A DNA stretch of 64,000 nt from Prevotella sp. E13-17 (GTDB lineage: Bacteria; Bacteroidota; Bacteroidia; Bacteroidales; Bacteroidaceae), in assembly GCF_022024035.1 (NCBI RefSeq), contig NZ_CP091787.1:1612001-1676000 (forward strand). The letters run 5' to 3'. Below are positions 50,708-59,535 of this stretch, piece after piece; the stretch's first letter is position 1, and each line of letters starts with the position of its first letter. The position numbers and the translations under genes are program-made. The notes beneath the pieces are model-generated. The model had not been told where the DNA came from. It made no database searches and saw only the letters and a program-made list of their open reading frames with translations.

Positions 50708-51814
50708 ATGGCAGGACTATACATTCATATTCCCTTTTGTGCGAGTCGTTGCGTGTATTGTGGTTTCTATTCAACCACACAACTTGAACTTTCTCAGAGA
50801 TATGTTGATGCACTGTGCAGCGAGATGCAGAGCAGATCTTCTGAGCAGGATGTTTCCACTGTTTACCTAGGTGGAGGCACACCCTCACAACTTTCTTTTC
50901 AGCAATTAGAACAACTCTTTATATATATATATAAGGTGTATCGTGTGGATCCTTTGGCCGAAGTGACGATGGAGTGTAATCCTGACGATGTTACCCAGCA
51001 GTTTGTAGAATCTCTGGCTGAATTGCCTGTTAATAGGGTTTCGATGGGGGTGCAAACGTTCGACGACCGGCGTCTTCACTTTTTGTGTCGTCGTCATCGT
51101 GCTGGTCAGATAGCTCCTGCCGTTGACGCATTGAGAAGTTCTGGCATTGGCAATATTAGTATTGACTTGATGTATGGATTCCCCAACGAAACACTCTCGG
51201 AGTGGCATCGTGATGTAACCGAGGCCTTATCGCTCGGTGTAGAACATATTTCGGCCTATGCTCTCCAGTACGAAGAAGGTACAGCACTCTATAGGATGCT
51301 GGAGAGTGGTGAGGTGAGTGAGATTGACGAAGAGTTGGAGCGACAAATGTACTTCGACCTAATTGACCGTCTGGCTTCTGCGGGATACGAACATTACGAA
51401 ATCAGTAACTTTGCTCAAGCAGGTTATCGCTCTCACCATAATTCGAACTATTGGAATCAAACGCCATACATTGGGCTTGGGGCTGCGGCTCATAGTTTTG
51501 ATGGGGTTGACAGACAATGGAACGTGTCAAGTATTTCAGAATATATCAAGGGAATAGAGAGCGGTAGTCCACGTGTGGACTACGAGCGACTGGACGAAGC
51601 TACGCACTACAACGACTTGGTGATGACGGCATTGCGCACCTGCGACGGCCTCTCCTTGCAAGGGCTTAGACCACAACAGCGGGATTATTGTTTGCGAATG
51701 GCTCAAAAGTACCTTTCATGTGGCTGGCTACAACAAACTGATGACCATCTGAAACTTACGCGTGATGGTCTGTTTGTCAGCGATATGATTATGGCTGAAC
51801 TGATGATGGTATAG
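50708..51814 (+). CDS. hemW: Radical SAM protein HemW-like (coproporphyrinogen III oxidase-like)
   Basis: 368 residues. The radical SAM cluster is PFCASRCVYCGF near the N-terminus (Cys at 11, 15, 18). HemW-type features are YLGGGTPSQL, EVTMECNPDDV, VSMGVQTFDDRRLHFLCRRH and the C-terminal HemN_C-like region. HemW is now regarded as a haem chaperone rather than an oxygen-independent coproporphyrinogen oxidase, so haem delivery is the better guess. Its end converges on dnaB, 11 nt apart. Confidence 0.92.
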   Translation: MAGLYIHIPFCASRCVYCGFYSTTQLELSQRYVDALCSEMQSRSSEQDVSTVYLGGGTPSQLSFQQLEQLFIYIYKVYRVDPLAEVTMECNPDDVTQQFVESLAELPVNRVSMGVQTFDDRRLHFLCRRHRAGQIAPAVDALRSSGIGNISIDLMYGFPNETLSEWHRDVTEALSLGVEHISAYALQYEEGTALYRMLESGEVSEIDEELERQMYFDLIDRLASAGYEHYEISNFAQAGYRSHHNSNYWNQTPYIGLGAAAHSFDGVDRQWNVSSISEYIKGIESGSPRVDYERLDEATHYNDLVMTALRTCDGLSLQGLRPQQRDYCLRMAQKYLSCGWLQQTDDHLKLTRDGLFVSDMIMAELMMV

Positions 51815-51825
51815 CTATATGCTCA

Positions 51826-53364
51826 TCAGAATGGTGCTCCTTCTGGCGGGGGGGGGAGAGGACTCCCTTCAAATGGGTCGAAACCATCGGGAATATTGCT
51901 TTCACCGTTGACGCGTGAGCCCAAAATTTCACCACTATCCTGTGGGGCTCTGTTGCTAAGGTGGGTGTCTTCTGGATTTTCAAAGCGTGTATATTCACCG
52001 CGGAAGGTCAGTAGCACATCACCGGTGGCACCCTTACGGTGCTTGGCAATAATAATTTGGGCCATGCCATGAAGATCGCGACCATTGTCGTCTTGGAAGA
52101 TGTGATAATACTCAGGACGGTGAACAAACAACACCATATCGGCATCCTGCTCGATGGCTCCAGACTCACGTAAATCGCTCAGTTGCGGTCGTTTACCTTC
52201 CAATCCTTCACGACTTTCTACACCACGGTTTAACTGAGACAGAGCGAGGATAGGTATATCAAGTTCTTTGGCCAGTCCTTTCAATGAGCGTGAGATGGTT
52301 GACACTTCTTCCTGGCGTGATGAGAAACGCATGCCGTTGGCATTCATCAGCTGAAGGTAGTCAATCATGATAATCTTTACGCCATGCTCGCGCACCAGTC
52401 GGCGTGCTTTTGTGCGCAGTTCGAATACAGAAAGACCTGGGGTGTCGTCAACATAGAGTGGTGCACCCAGCAAATCGTTGATGCGCTTGTCAAGACGGTC
52501 CCACTCGTCAGGTTGCAACTGTCCGTTCAGAATCTTCGAACCTTGAATCTCACAACAGTTAGAAATTAGGCGGTTAACCAACTGCACGTTTGACATCTCA
52601 AGAGAGAAGAATGCCAAGGGTACTTTGTAGTCGGCTGCAATATTCTTGGCCATAGAAAGGGCAAACGAGGTCTTACCCATTGCAGGACGTCCTGCAATGA
52701 TGACCAAGTCACTGGCCTGCCAGCCGCTGGTCATGTCATCCAATTTGTGATAGCCAGTTGGCACACCCGTTAATCCGTCAGAATTAGCCGCAGCTTTCTG
52801 GATAGCCTGCATCGCTTGACTGACAACTGGGTCAATCTGGGTGTAGTCCTTCTTCATGTTTTTCTGAGAGAGTTCGAAGAGGGCACCTTCTGCGTGCTGC
52901 ATCAAGTCGTCAACATCGATGGTCTCGTCAAACGCCTTTGTCTCAATATCGCCGGCAAACTGGATGAGCTGACGTGCCAGAAACTTCTGAGCAACAATGC
53001 GTGCATGGTAGTCAACGTGGGCAGACGAAGCAACACGTGAGGATATCTCTGCAATATAACCAGGTCCGCCTGCTTCTTCCAAATGTCCGTTTTTGGCCAT
53101 TTGTTCGGTGACGGTCAGTACGTCCACGGGTTTTTCGGCCATTGCGAGATCGCGGATGGCCGTATAAATCATCTGGTGACGTGGGTCATAGAAACTCTCA
53201 GGGAAGAGCATCTCGCAAACCACCGAATAAGCATCTTTATCAATGAGCAATGCTCCCAGCACGGCACGTTCTATGTCGAGCGCTTGTGGCTGTAGGTGTG
53301 CATAGGTGTTGTCAACTGGCTGTTGTTTTCTACTACGTCTGTTCGTTGTATTTTGTTCTGGCAT
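51826..53364 (-). CDS. dnaB: Replicative DNA helicase DnaB
   Basis: 512 residues. N-terminal DnaB domain (about 25-130, PQALDIERAVLGALLIDKDA), linker, then the RecA-like motor domain with Walker A AGRPAMGKTSFALSMA (about 220), Walker B IIMIDYLQLM and the LSQLNRGVE motif. It unwinds DNA at replication forks as a hexamer. The C-terminus (SPLPPPPEGAPF) includes a run of nine C residues in the coding strand. Divergent from ispE. Confidence 0.97.
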   Translation of the reverse strand: MPEQNTTNRRSRKQQPVDNTYAHLQPQALDIERAVLGALLIDKDAYSVVCEMLFPESFYDPRHQMIYTAIRDLAMAEKPVDVLTVTEQMAKNGHLEEAGGPGYIAEISSRVASSAHVDYHARIVAQKFLARQLIQFAGDIETKAFDETIDVDDLMQHAEGALFELSQKNMKKDYTQIDPVVSQAMQAIQKAAANSDGLTGVPTGYHKLDDMTSGWQASDLVIIAGRPAMGKTSFALSMAKNIAADYKVPLAFFSLEMSNVQLVNRLISNCCEIQGSKILNGQLQPDEWDRLDKRINDLLGAPLYVDDTPGLSVFELRTKARRLVREHGVKIIMIDYLQLMNANGMRFSSRQEEVSTISRSLKGLAKELDIPILALSQLNRGVESREGLEGKRPQLSDLRESGAIEQDADMVLFVHRPEYYHIFQDDNGRDLHGMAQIIIAKHRKGATGDVLLTFRGEYTRFENPEDTHLSNRAPQDSGEILGSRVNGESNIPDGFDPFEGSPLPPPPEGAPF

Positions 53365-53384
53365 AATTTGAAGCGTTTGAGTTG

Positions 53385-53443
53385 CAAAGGTACGTATTTT
53401 TTTCGATTTGATTTGTCTTTTTCCTTGAAAATGATTACTTTTG
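53385..53443. promoter_or_regulatory. Divergent dnaB / ispE promoters
   Basis: Minus-strand TACCTTTG (53392-53385) serves dnaB. Plus-strand TTTG (53412-53415) and TACTTTTG (53436-53443), 20 nt apart, serve ispE and place its start at 53464. Confidence 0.7.
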
Positions 53444-53463
53444 CATCAATAAATGAAAGAAAG

Positions 53464-54294
53464 ATGATCATTTTTCCTATCGCAAAGATAAACCTTGGTT
53501 TAAATGTGGTTGAGCGTCGTCCAGATGGATATCATAATTTGGAAACTGTGTTTTTTCCTGTAGCGCTGCAAGATGCACTTGAAGTGACGGTGATGGACGA
53601 GTTGTTTCCTTCTGACTTTGATTGCGACTTGAAGGTGTCGAATTTTAAGATAGAAGGTGATGAACGAAAGAATCTGGTTGTAAAGGCTTATAACTTGTTG
53701 AAACAAGATTTTCCCAACATGCCTCGCGTGCACGCTCATTTATATAAAGCTATTCCTACACAAGCAGGAATGGGCGGAGGCAGTAGCGATTGTTCAGCAA
53801 TGTTGGTGCTACTGAATCGCATGTTTGGACTAGGACTCACCGAGCAACAACTCATCGAATATGCTGCCCGTCTGGGAGCGGATTGTGCTTTCTTTGTGTT
53901 GAATACGCCTGCATATGCTGAGGGTATAGGTGAACGGTTGACGCCAATTGATGTGAACTTGAAAGGTTACTGGCTGGCTGTGGTGCGCCCTCAGATTCCA
54001 GTGCCAACAAAAGAGGCCTTTTCGCTGATTACTCCTTCTCGTCCAGAAAAGAACTGTAGAGATGTCGTCATGCAGCCTGTCAGTACATGGCGCCAATATT
54101 TGAAAAATGATTTCGAGAAGAGTGTTTTTGCGCTTCATCCAGAAATTGGCGCTATCAAACAGCATTTTTACGATATGGGTGCTGACTATGCTGCTATGAG
54201 TGGCAGTGGCAGTGCCGTATTTGGCATATTCAGTCACAAGCCTTCTTTAGAATCGGAGTTTGATGGGATGTTCAAGCAGACGCTTAAACTCTAA
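53464..54294 (+). CDS. ispE: 4-diphosphocytidyl-2-C-methyl-D-erythritol kinase
   Basis: 276 residues from ATG 53464. GHMP kinase of the MEP isoprenoid pathway, phosphorylating CDP-methylerythritol with ATP. Motifs: AKINLGLNVVERRPDGYHNLETVFFP at the N-terminus, the ATP-binding PTQAGMGGGSSDCSAML (about 98-114) and the C-terminal AMSGSGSAVFGIF. An upstream in-frame ATG at 53296 would lie before the promoter, so 53464 is preferred. It overlaps the end of the convergent PqqD-like gene by 4 nt. Confidence 0.95.
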   Translation: MIIFPIAKINLGLNVVERRPDGYHNLETVFFPVALQDALEVTVMDELFPSDFDCDLKVSNFKIEGDERKNLVVKAYNLLKQDFPNMPRVHAHLYKAIPTQAGMGGGSSDCSAMLVLLNRMFGLGLTEQQLIEYAARLGADCAFFVLNTPAYAEGIGERLTPIDVNLKGYWLAVVRPQIPVPTKEAFSLITPSRPEKNCRDVVMQPVSTWRQYLKNDFEKSVFALHPEIGAIKQHFYDMGADYAAMSGSGSAVFGIFSHKPSLESEFDGMFKQTLKL

Positions 54295-54560
54295 TCCTCA
54301 ATAATGCCTGCCTTCTGCCATTGTTCTATGAGTTGACTGACATCTAGCGAGGCTTTTTCTTTACTGACCTCGTATTCGTCCAATAAAAGTTCTATAAGGG
54401 TGTCGGCTGTAAAGTCGATGCCCTGAATTTTGTTCCACAGGTATGCAGCCGACTCATTCATGCTGATGATTCGACTGAAGTCTATATTTTCGATACCCTC
54501 GGCAACAATTATATTTTCGCCGCAGATGGTGCGGAGTTTAAATCCTTTCTTCGTCTTCAT
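54291..54560 (-). CDS. PqqD-family peptide-recognition protein (RRE domain)
   Basis: 89 residues, the usual size of PqqD-like proteins. Pattern: N-terminal strands FKLRTICGENIIVAEGIENIDFSRIISMNESAAYLWNKIQG, then a helical part ending LDVSQLIEQWQKAGIIED. PqqD-like domains bind leader peptides of ribosomally made, modified peptides. It is last in a set after an S26-type peptidase and an HPr-kinase-like protein; no precursor gene is seen beside them. The substrate is unknown. Confidence 0.85.
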   Translation of the reverse strand: MKTKKGFKLRTICGENIIVAEGIENIDFSRIISMNESAAYLWNKIQGIDFTADTLIELLLDEYEVSKEKASLDVSQLIEQWQKAGIIED

Positions 54561-54594
54561 ATTCTTAGATACGTTTATTACTCAATACAAATAT

Positions 54595-55077
54595 TTATTT
54601 CCTCCATCTTTGTGGAATGTGTGGATGCAGAGCAAACAGCACATATCGTCTGATGGGGTAGAGACGTGTCCACCACCAAGAGTAGATACGCCATTTCCGA
54701 CCTGTCGTACTTTCTAGTTTGTTGCATCCTTTGCGGTAGAAGCCGATGGCTATGGCTTGAATATCTGTCATCATGCAGTTTTCATCGTTTAAATTGCCAT
54801 CCCCCCTGAGTGTTACCTCCTCACCGTTAATAGCGATGATGCGATGTAGCACAAAACAACCTTTGGATATTTCTGCCAAAACAACATCGCCAACATCATA
54901 GTGGTCGGCTATCTTCAAGAGTGCCTTGTCGCGTCCGTCTTCCAAAAATGGTCGCATGCTGCGTCCACGTAGTGACAAAGTGGCCGTATGACCTTCCTTC
55001 AGCAGACTCACCATTTGAGGAAGGAACTGACAGTTGGCCATCTGGATGGTTCTTATGTTACAATCGTCTTGTGGCAT
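54595..55077 (-). CDS. S24/S26-family peptidase, ER-type signal-peptidase-like
   Basis: 160 residues. Motif RGRSMRPFLEDGR (nucleophile Ser40, the GxSMxP box), then DVVLAEISKGCFVLHRIIAING with His78-Arg79, the Ser-His arrangement of ER-type and SipW-like signal peptidases rather than the Ser-Lys of LepB, and the RGDGNLNDE box (near 91). No membrane helix is obvious, unlike true signal peptidases. Its start overlaps the HPr-kinase-like gene by 25 nt, and it lies 34 nt before the PqqD-like gene. It may cleave a modified peptide or leader (inference). Confidence 0.82.
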   Translation of the reverse strand: MPQDDCNIRTIQMANCQFLPQMVSLLKEGHTATLSLRGRSMRPFLEDGRDKALLKIADHYDVGDVVLAEISKGCFVLHRIIAINGEEVTLRGDGNLNDENCMMTDIQAIAIGFYRKGCNKLESTTGRKWRIYSWWWTRLYPIRRYVLFALHPHIPQRWRK

Positions 55078-55934
55078 AGTCTTGCAGCTTCTTCGTTTGG
55101 CAGACAGTGAAGCGTGTAAATGGGTAGCTGTTCAATCAGATGTGTGAGATCCTCGCATAGATTGTTGTGAATCTCTGCATCCCACATCATACTTGAACAG
55201 GCTGGCAACAACGATGCAAATGCACGTACTGGGTCTAATCTTTCAATACTGTTTTCTAATGCCCTGCTGATGTTGGTGATGGCAGCCAGCCTTACTTTCA
55301 TATTACGGTAGCAAGGAGTCTTTCCGCTCCAGGGTGAGCCGTAGATAAATGCCTGATCATTGATGATGCGTATGATGGGGTTGTCATCGTTCAACAGCTC
55401 AGATCCTTCGATATATTTCAACCAGAGTGACGTGTGAGTGCTCTTACCTGTGCCACTCTTTGCGGTGAAAGGAAATCCCCATGAACCATATTTTATACAT
55501 GATGCATGTATCAGGATAGTGTGATGAAAGGCACCGGCAAAGGCATAGATAAGCATCAGTGCATCATTCAAGCCGAACGAGCGCATAGTCCAATCACCAT
55601 TAAGGGCACATTGGCATTCTGTGAATCTGTTGTTGCATATCAGCAGGCAACAGTCGCGATTGTGTATGTCGCGTATGATGTATTGATAGCCTCCATCAAC
55701 GAGCTTGTAAACAAGCGTATCGCCATTGCCCGTATCAAATTTCCGCACCAGCGTTTTCTCTTTTCTCGGCAACAATGTGTCATCGATGGTTAAGGTGAAG
55801 AGCATTTGACCTTGTGGCTTTTCTGCTTTGAACTCATTGAACGAAGGCAAGAGTTCTATCGTGTTTTCCTGCCCGTCAGCAAATCTGATGCAGATGTTGT
55901 GTTCGGCTATTGTGAAATAGTGACTATTTCTCAT
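55053..55934 (-). CDS. HPr kinase-like / PEP carboxykinase-like P-loop protein
   Basis: 293 residues from the ATG at 55934 (MRNSHYFTIAE), which overlaps the previous stop by 11 nt; longer in-frame starts also exist. The C-terminal part carries the P-loop of HPrK/PEPCK-like kinases, FTAKSGTGKSTHTSLW (about 156-171), and a DDNP acidic motif near 185. The N-terminal part (1-120) is not recognised. Similar proteins phosphorylate peptides in lasso-peptide clusters and occur in Bacteroidetes beside PqqD and S24/S26 proteins. It is likely a peptide or protein kinase of this cassette. Confidence 0.8.
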   Translation of the reverse strand: MRNSHYFTIAEHNICIRFADGQENTIELLPSFNEFKAEKPQGQMLFTLTIDDTLLPRKEKTLVRKFDTGNGDTLVYKLVDGGYQYIIRDIHNRDCCLLICNNRFTECQCALNGDWTMRSFGLNDALMLIYAFAGAFHHTILIHASCIKYGSWGFPFTAKSGTGKSTHTSLWLKYIEGSELLNDDNPIIRIINDQAFIYGSPWSGKTPCYRNMKVRLAAITNISRALENSIERLDPVRAFASLLPACSSMMWDAEIHNNLCEDLTHLIEQLPIYTLHCLPNEEAARLCHKTIVT

Positions 55935-56355
55935 CTTCGCTGGCATCGTAGGCCTTAAACTTGAAATCACTGCTATTCAGGTAGCGCAGGTCGAAGTGTG
56001 CTTTGCCGTCTTTGCCCGGCATGTATAGACGTTTCATTTTGAGATATTTTTTCTCAAGTTTGGCGCGCTCCTTATTATAAAACACTATGCAGGTGCGGTG
56101 TGGCATCTGATGTTTTTGTTCCATATAGTCGCGCATCTGATATGAGTAGCTGTCTCGCCCAACCAAGAAATTAGTCTTCTTGTCTATCCATGCACTGTCA
56201 ACCTCCTGAATATTCGTAAAGTGAACAATAGTATCGTTAAACGATGCAGCAATGCCAAAGACATACATCTTTGGTACAACCACCTTTTTGGCTGTAGCTG
56301 TTGTGGCGGTACTAAAGACTGCTGCCAACAACAGAATGAGTGATATGTGTTTCAA
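55924..56355 (-). CDS. Secreted hypothetical protein, first gene of the cassette
   Basis: 143 residues with a signal peptide (MKHISLILLLAAVFSTATTATA). The mature part is small and basic with KVVVPKMYVFGIAASFNDTIVHFTNIQEVDSAWIDKKT, then a Tyr/Met-rich region (DSYSYQMRDYMEQKHQMP) and an Asp/Glu tail. I do not recognise a family. Its stop overlaps the kinase-like start (ATGAGAAATAG), which suggests coupled translation and a shared process. It lies 40 nt after the sigma-factor gene. Confidence 0.72.
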   Translation of the reverse strand: MKHISLILLLAAVFSTATTATAKKVVVPKMYVFGIAASFNDTIVHFTNIQEVDSAWIDKKTNFLVGRDSYSYQMRDYMEQKHQMPHRTCIVFYNKERAKLEKKYLKMKRLYMPGKDGKAHFDLRYLNSSDFKFKAYDASEDEK

Positions 56356-56395
56356 AACTTTCTATTTGTTGTGTGTTAATATTCTATCGAAATCG

Positions 56396-57259
56396 CTACG
56401 CCCCCAAATAGCTGAGCAACACTTTGTTCCTTGAGTTGCAGCGCAGACGGCGGATAGCCTTCTCTTTAATCTGTCTCACACGTTCACGAGTCAGACCGAA
56501 GTGTGCGCCAATCTCTTCTAGTGTCATCTCTGGCTGATCTATACCAAAGAATGCCATGATGATGTCGCGTTCGCGTTCGTTCAGCTCTTTCAGCACATCT
56601 CTTATCTCCGACTGTAACGACTCTTGTAAGAGTTCGCGGTCGGCCGATGGCGAACTGTCGTTTACAAGTACATCCAGTAGTGAGCTTTCCTCACCGTCGG
56701 CAAAGGGAGCATCTACCGATACTTGTTTTCCGGAAATATTGATGGCTTCATCAATTTTCTCCATCGGCAGATCTATGTGTTCTGACAACTCGCGGGCCGA
56801 GGGGCGGCGTTCGTTCTCTTGTTCAAATTTGCTTGCTACCCTGTTTATCTTGTTCATTGACCCCACCTGGTTAAGTGGTAGTCTCACAATGCGGCTTTGT
56901 TCTGCAATGGCTTGCAGTATGCTTTGTCTAATCCACCACACCGCATAGGATATAAACTTGAAACCACGCGTCTCATCGAATTTCTCTGCGGCTTTAATTA
57001 GTCCCAAGTTGCCCTCGTTGATGAGGTCGGGTAGGGATAGCCCTTGATTCTGGTACTGTTTGGCAACTGAGACAACAAATCTCAGGTTTGCTTTTGTCAG
57101 CTTCTCTAGCGCCTTCCTGTCGCCTTTGCGAATCAGTTGTGCCAATTCTACTTCTTCCTCCGTGCTAATCATCGACTCTTTGCCGATTTCTTGGAGGTAT
57201 TTGTCGAGAGCTTCGCTCTCACGGTTAGTGATTGATTTGGTAATTTTAAGTTGTCTCAT
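56396..57259 (-). CDS. rpoD: Primary sigma factor RpoD (Bacteroidetes type)
   Basis: 287 residues, short because region 1.1 and the non-conserved insert are absent, as in Bacteroidetes. Region 1.2 ([28 protein letters not shown]), region 2 ([53 protein letters not shown]), region 3 ([23 protein letters not shown]) and region 4 helix-turn-helix ([29 protein letters not shown]) are all present. It directs RNA polymerase to TAnnTTTG promoters such as those seen in this window. It is first in its transcription unit. Confidence 0.96.
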   Translation of the reverse strand: MRQLKITKSITNRESEALDKYLQEIGKESMISTEEEVELAQLIRKGDRKALEKLTKANLRFVVSVAKQYQNQGLSLPDLINEGNLGLIKAAEKFDETRGFKFISYAVWWIRQSILQAIAEQSRIVRLPLNQVGSMNKINRVASKFEQENERRPSARELSEHIDLPMEKIDEAINISGKQVSVDAPFADGEESSLLDVLVNDSSPSADRELLQESLQSEIRDVLKELNERERDIIMAFFGIDQPEMTLEEIGAHFGLTRERVRQIKEKAIRRLRCNSRNKVLLSYLGA

Positions 57260-57304
57260 CAGGTACCAGTGTTAAAGTCTATTGGGTACAAAATTAGTAA
57301 AGAG

Positions 57305-57346
57305 AAGGGAGGAAAAAGTATTTTGTCTTAACTTTTTTCCTCCCTT
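57305..57346 (-). terminator. Terminator of the HtrA gene
   Basis: AAGGGAGGAAAAAGT (57305-57319) pairs with ACTTTTTTCCTCCCTT (57331-57346), with one base bulged. It lies 26 nt beyond the stop codon. Confidence 0.7.
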
Positions 57347-57372
57347 TAGTGTTTTTTAACAGAATGATGTCG

Positions 57373-58890
57373 TTACTCGCTCAACTGAACAACGAAATAA
57401 CCACGTTTGCCTGTTGGGAAGAGACCCTTGATGATGAGCACTGGCTCTTTAGATGTAGAAGCTTCTTTAACGATTTCTTGAAGGTCTTCAACAGACTTTA
57501 TCTGTTCGTCATTAACTCGCTGAATAATGAATCCCTTGGGTACACCGGCTTCTTTCATTTTTCCAGCATTCACCTTCAGAACTTCCAGTCCATAAGTAAT
57601 TTCAAGTTGTTCCTTTTGTGCTTTTGTGATTTCGCGGAAATCGGCTCCCAGCACATCTATGTCGGCATTCTTCACAATCTTTGTATTGCCTTGCTCATTA
57701 CGCAGTGTGACGGTTTTTGTTTGCTTTTTCTTGTTGTGCAGGTATGTCAGCGTGACCTTGTCACCAGGTCGTTTCTGTGCTAGTAATCCCGACAACTCAC
57801 CAAACTTTGTCAGCTTCTTACCGTCCACCTCGATGATGATGTCGCCTTTCTCGATACCAGCTTCAGCGGCAGCACTTTCTTCCATGACCTCAGCTACATA
57901 GATGCCTTCCATAGTGCCATAGTCGGTGGGCTCCTTTCCTTCCTCTTTCTCGTAGTCCACCTGAGACTTAACATCTTGTCCGCTAATGCCAATCATAGCA
58001 CGCTGTACGGTGCCGTACTTCTTCAGGTCTTCCACTACTTTGTTCATCATTGTCGTAGGAATGGCAAATCCGTAACCACTATACGAGCCAGTTTGCGAGT
58101 ATAGCATGGCGTTGATGCCAATCAGTTCGCCGTTGGTGTTGACCAAAGCGCCACCAGAGTTTCCTGCGTTGATGGCTGCGTCGGTCTGTATGAAGCTCTC
58201 CACACCGTTAGCACGAAGTGTGCGAGCCTTAGCCGAGATGATACCTGCAGTCACTGTGTTGTTCAGGCCAAGAGGATTACCGATGGCCAGTACCCATTCG
58301 CCAACTTTCACATTGTCGCTATTGGCAATGCGGATGGCAGGAAGGTTTTTGCCGTCAATCTTGATGAGAGCCAGGTCGGTGGTTTTGTCGGCTCCGATGA
58401 TGCGTGCCGAGTATTCCTTGCTATCCGAAAGGGTGACTGTTAGTTCATCGGCACCATCCACCACATGGTTGTTGGTCACGATATAGCCATCGGGAGAGAT
58501 GATGACGCCGCTACCAGTGGCTGTCTTTTTTGGTGTCTGCACCTTCTGTTTGTGTGTGCCACCTTGTCCACGCTGTCCTCGTCCGAAGAATCCACCGAAT
58601 GGATCAGAGAAGAAGTCTTCAAATGGGTCGCTCTGTACCTCTACGGTCTGAATCTTTGAGTTCTGCACATATTTAATATGTACAACTGATGGCAGAGCCT
58701 TTTCTGCGGCATATGTTAGATCTACGGGCTGTGCGGCCGGCAGGTTGGATACTTCGGTGGTCTCTGGATTGGCAGCCTGTATGTTGGCTGCGTTTGTCTG
58801 GTTGAAGGCTGCTACCGAGAATACGATGGCCGTCAGGCTGATGGCCGGGATGACATAATTAGCAATCTTTTTCTTATCCATAATCTTCAT
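57373..58890 (-). CDS. htrA: HtrA/DegQ-type periplasmic serine protease
   Basis: 505 residues from the ATG at 58890 (another ATG follows at 58881; longer starts lie before the promoter). A signal peptide or anchor is within the first 35 residues. Trypsin-like domain with His142 (TNNHVVDG), Asp172 (TTDLALI) and Ser245 (NAGNSGGAL). Two PDZ domains follow (about 275-370 and 400-500). A Gly/Phe-rich stretch (PFEDFFSDPFGGFFGRGQ) precedes the protease domain. It degrades or refolds misfolded envelope proteins. Monocistronic, with a terminator on its 3' side. Confidence 0.95.
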   Translation of the reverse strand: MKIMDKKKIANYVIPAISLTAIVFSVAAFNQTNAANIQAANPETTEVSNLPAAQPVDLTYAAEKALPSVVHIKYVQNSKIQTVEVQSDPFEDFFSDPFGGFFGRGQRGQGGTHKQKVQTPKKTATGSGVIISPDGYIVTNNHVVDGADELTVTLSDSKEYSARIIGADKTTDLALIKIDGKNLPAIRIANSDNVKVGEWVLAIGNPLGLNNTVTAGIISAKARTLRANGVESFIQTDAAINAGNSGGALVNTNGELIGINAMLYSQTGSYSGYGFAIPTTMMNKVVEDLKKYGTVQRAMIGISGQDVKSQVDYEKEEGKEPTDYGTMEGIYVAEVMEESAAAEAGIEKGDIIIEVDGKKLTKFGELSGLLAQKRPGDKVTLTYLHNKKKQTKTVTLRNEQGNTKIVKNADIDVLGADFREITKAQKEQLEITYGLEVLKVNAGKMKEAGVPKGFIIQRVNDEQIKSVEDLQEIVKEASTSKEPVLIIKGLFPTGKRGYFVVQLSE

Positions 58891-58930
58891 ATTAGTGTTA
58901 ATGTTTATATTTTCTTTTAAACCTTTGATG

Positions 58931-58962
58931 CAAATATATTGCAAAAGTTTAAAAACTGACAA
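58931..58962 (-). promoter_or_regulatory. htrA promoter
   Basis: Minus strand TATATTTG (58938-58931) with a TTG -33 element about 21 nt upstream (58962-58960). Confidence 0.6.
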
Positions 58963-59098
58963 ATTGTCCGTTCTTTTTGTCTGAATTTAACATTTCGAAG
59001 CATCTCTTTAATGTCCGTTTGCGGCTGCTAATAGATTTTTTACATTCGTTTAATTCTTTAATTTAAACAAAAATTAGCACCATTTCAAAAAAAAGTAT

Positions 59099-59106
59099 TA
59101 CCTTTG
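59099..59106 (+). promoter_or_regulatory. -7 box of rnpB
   Basis: TACCTTTG lies just before the predicted 5' end of the RNase P RNA. Confidence 0.7.
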
Positions 59107-59111
59107 CATGC

Positions 59112-59504
59112 GCGAAAGCAGCGTTCTGGCTTGCCGCTGGTGTTTCTGAAAGGAGAGACGAGAGGAAAGTCCGGGCAGCATAGGGTGCTCCACTTCTGAA
59201 AGTAGAAGCAGTTGGTAACAGCTGGATATGGAAGAAGAAAACAACCGCCTATTATATATAATAGGTAAGGGTGAGAAGGAGGTGTAAGAGACCACCAGCC
59301 AGCGGGTGATCGTTGGGCTGTTCCATCTGGAGGCTGCAAGTTCATGTAAACCATCGACATGTGAGGGTTGCCCGCCCGAGTTCCTTTTGGGGATGCGATG
59401 GAGGGTAGGACGCTAGAGACGTTTGGTGACATACGTAGTAGATAAATGGCAGGCGCTGACTATTTGTCAGTACAGAACCCGGCTTATAGGGACGCTGCTT
59501 TCGT
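59112..59504 (+). ncRNA. rnpB: RNase P RNA (bacterial)
   Basis: The P1 helix pairs GAAAGCAGCG (59114-59123) with CGCTGCTTTC near the 3' end. The conserved GAGGAAAGTCCGGGC lies near 59160-59180, and the 3' ACAGAACCCGGCTTATAGG near 59472-59490. The RNA processes tRNA 5' ends. A T-run (GTTTTTTTTC) follows P1 and serves as terminator. End points are approximate. Confidence 0.95.
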
Positions 59505-59535
59505 TTTTTTTCTTTAAACTACATGATTAACCTCG

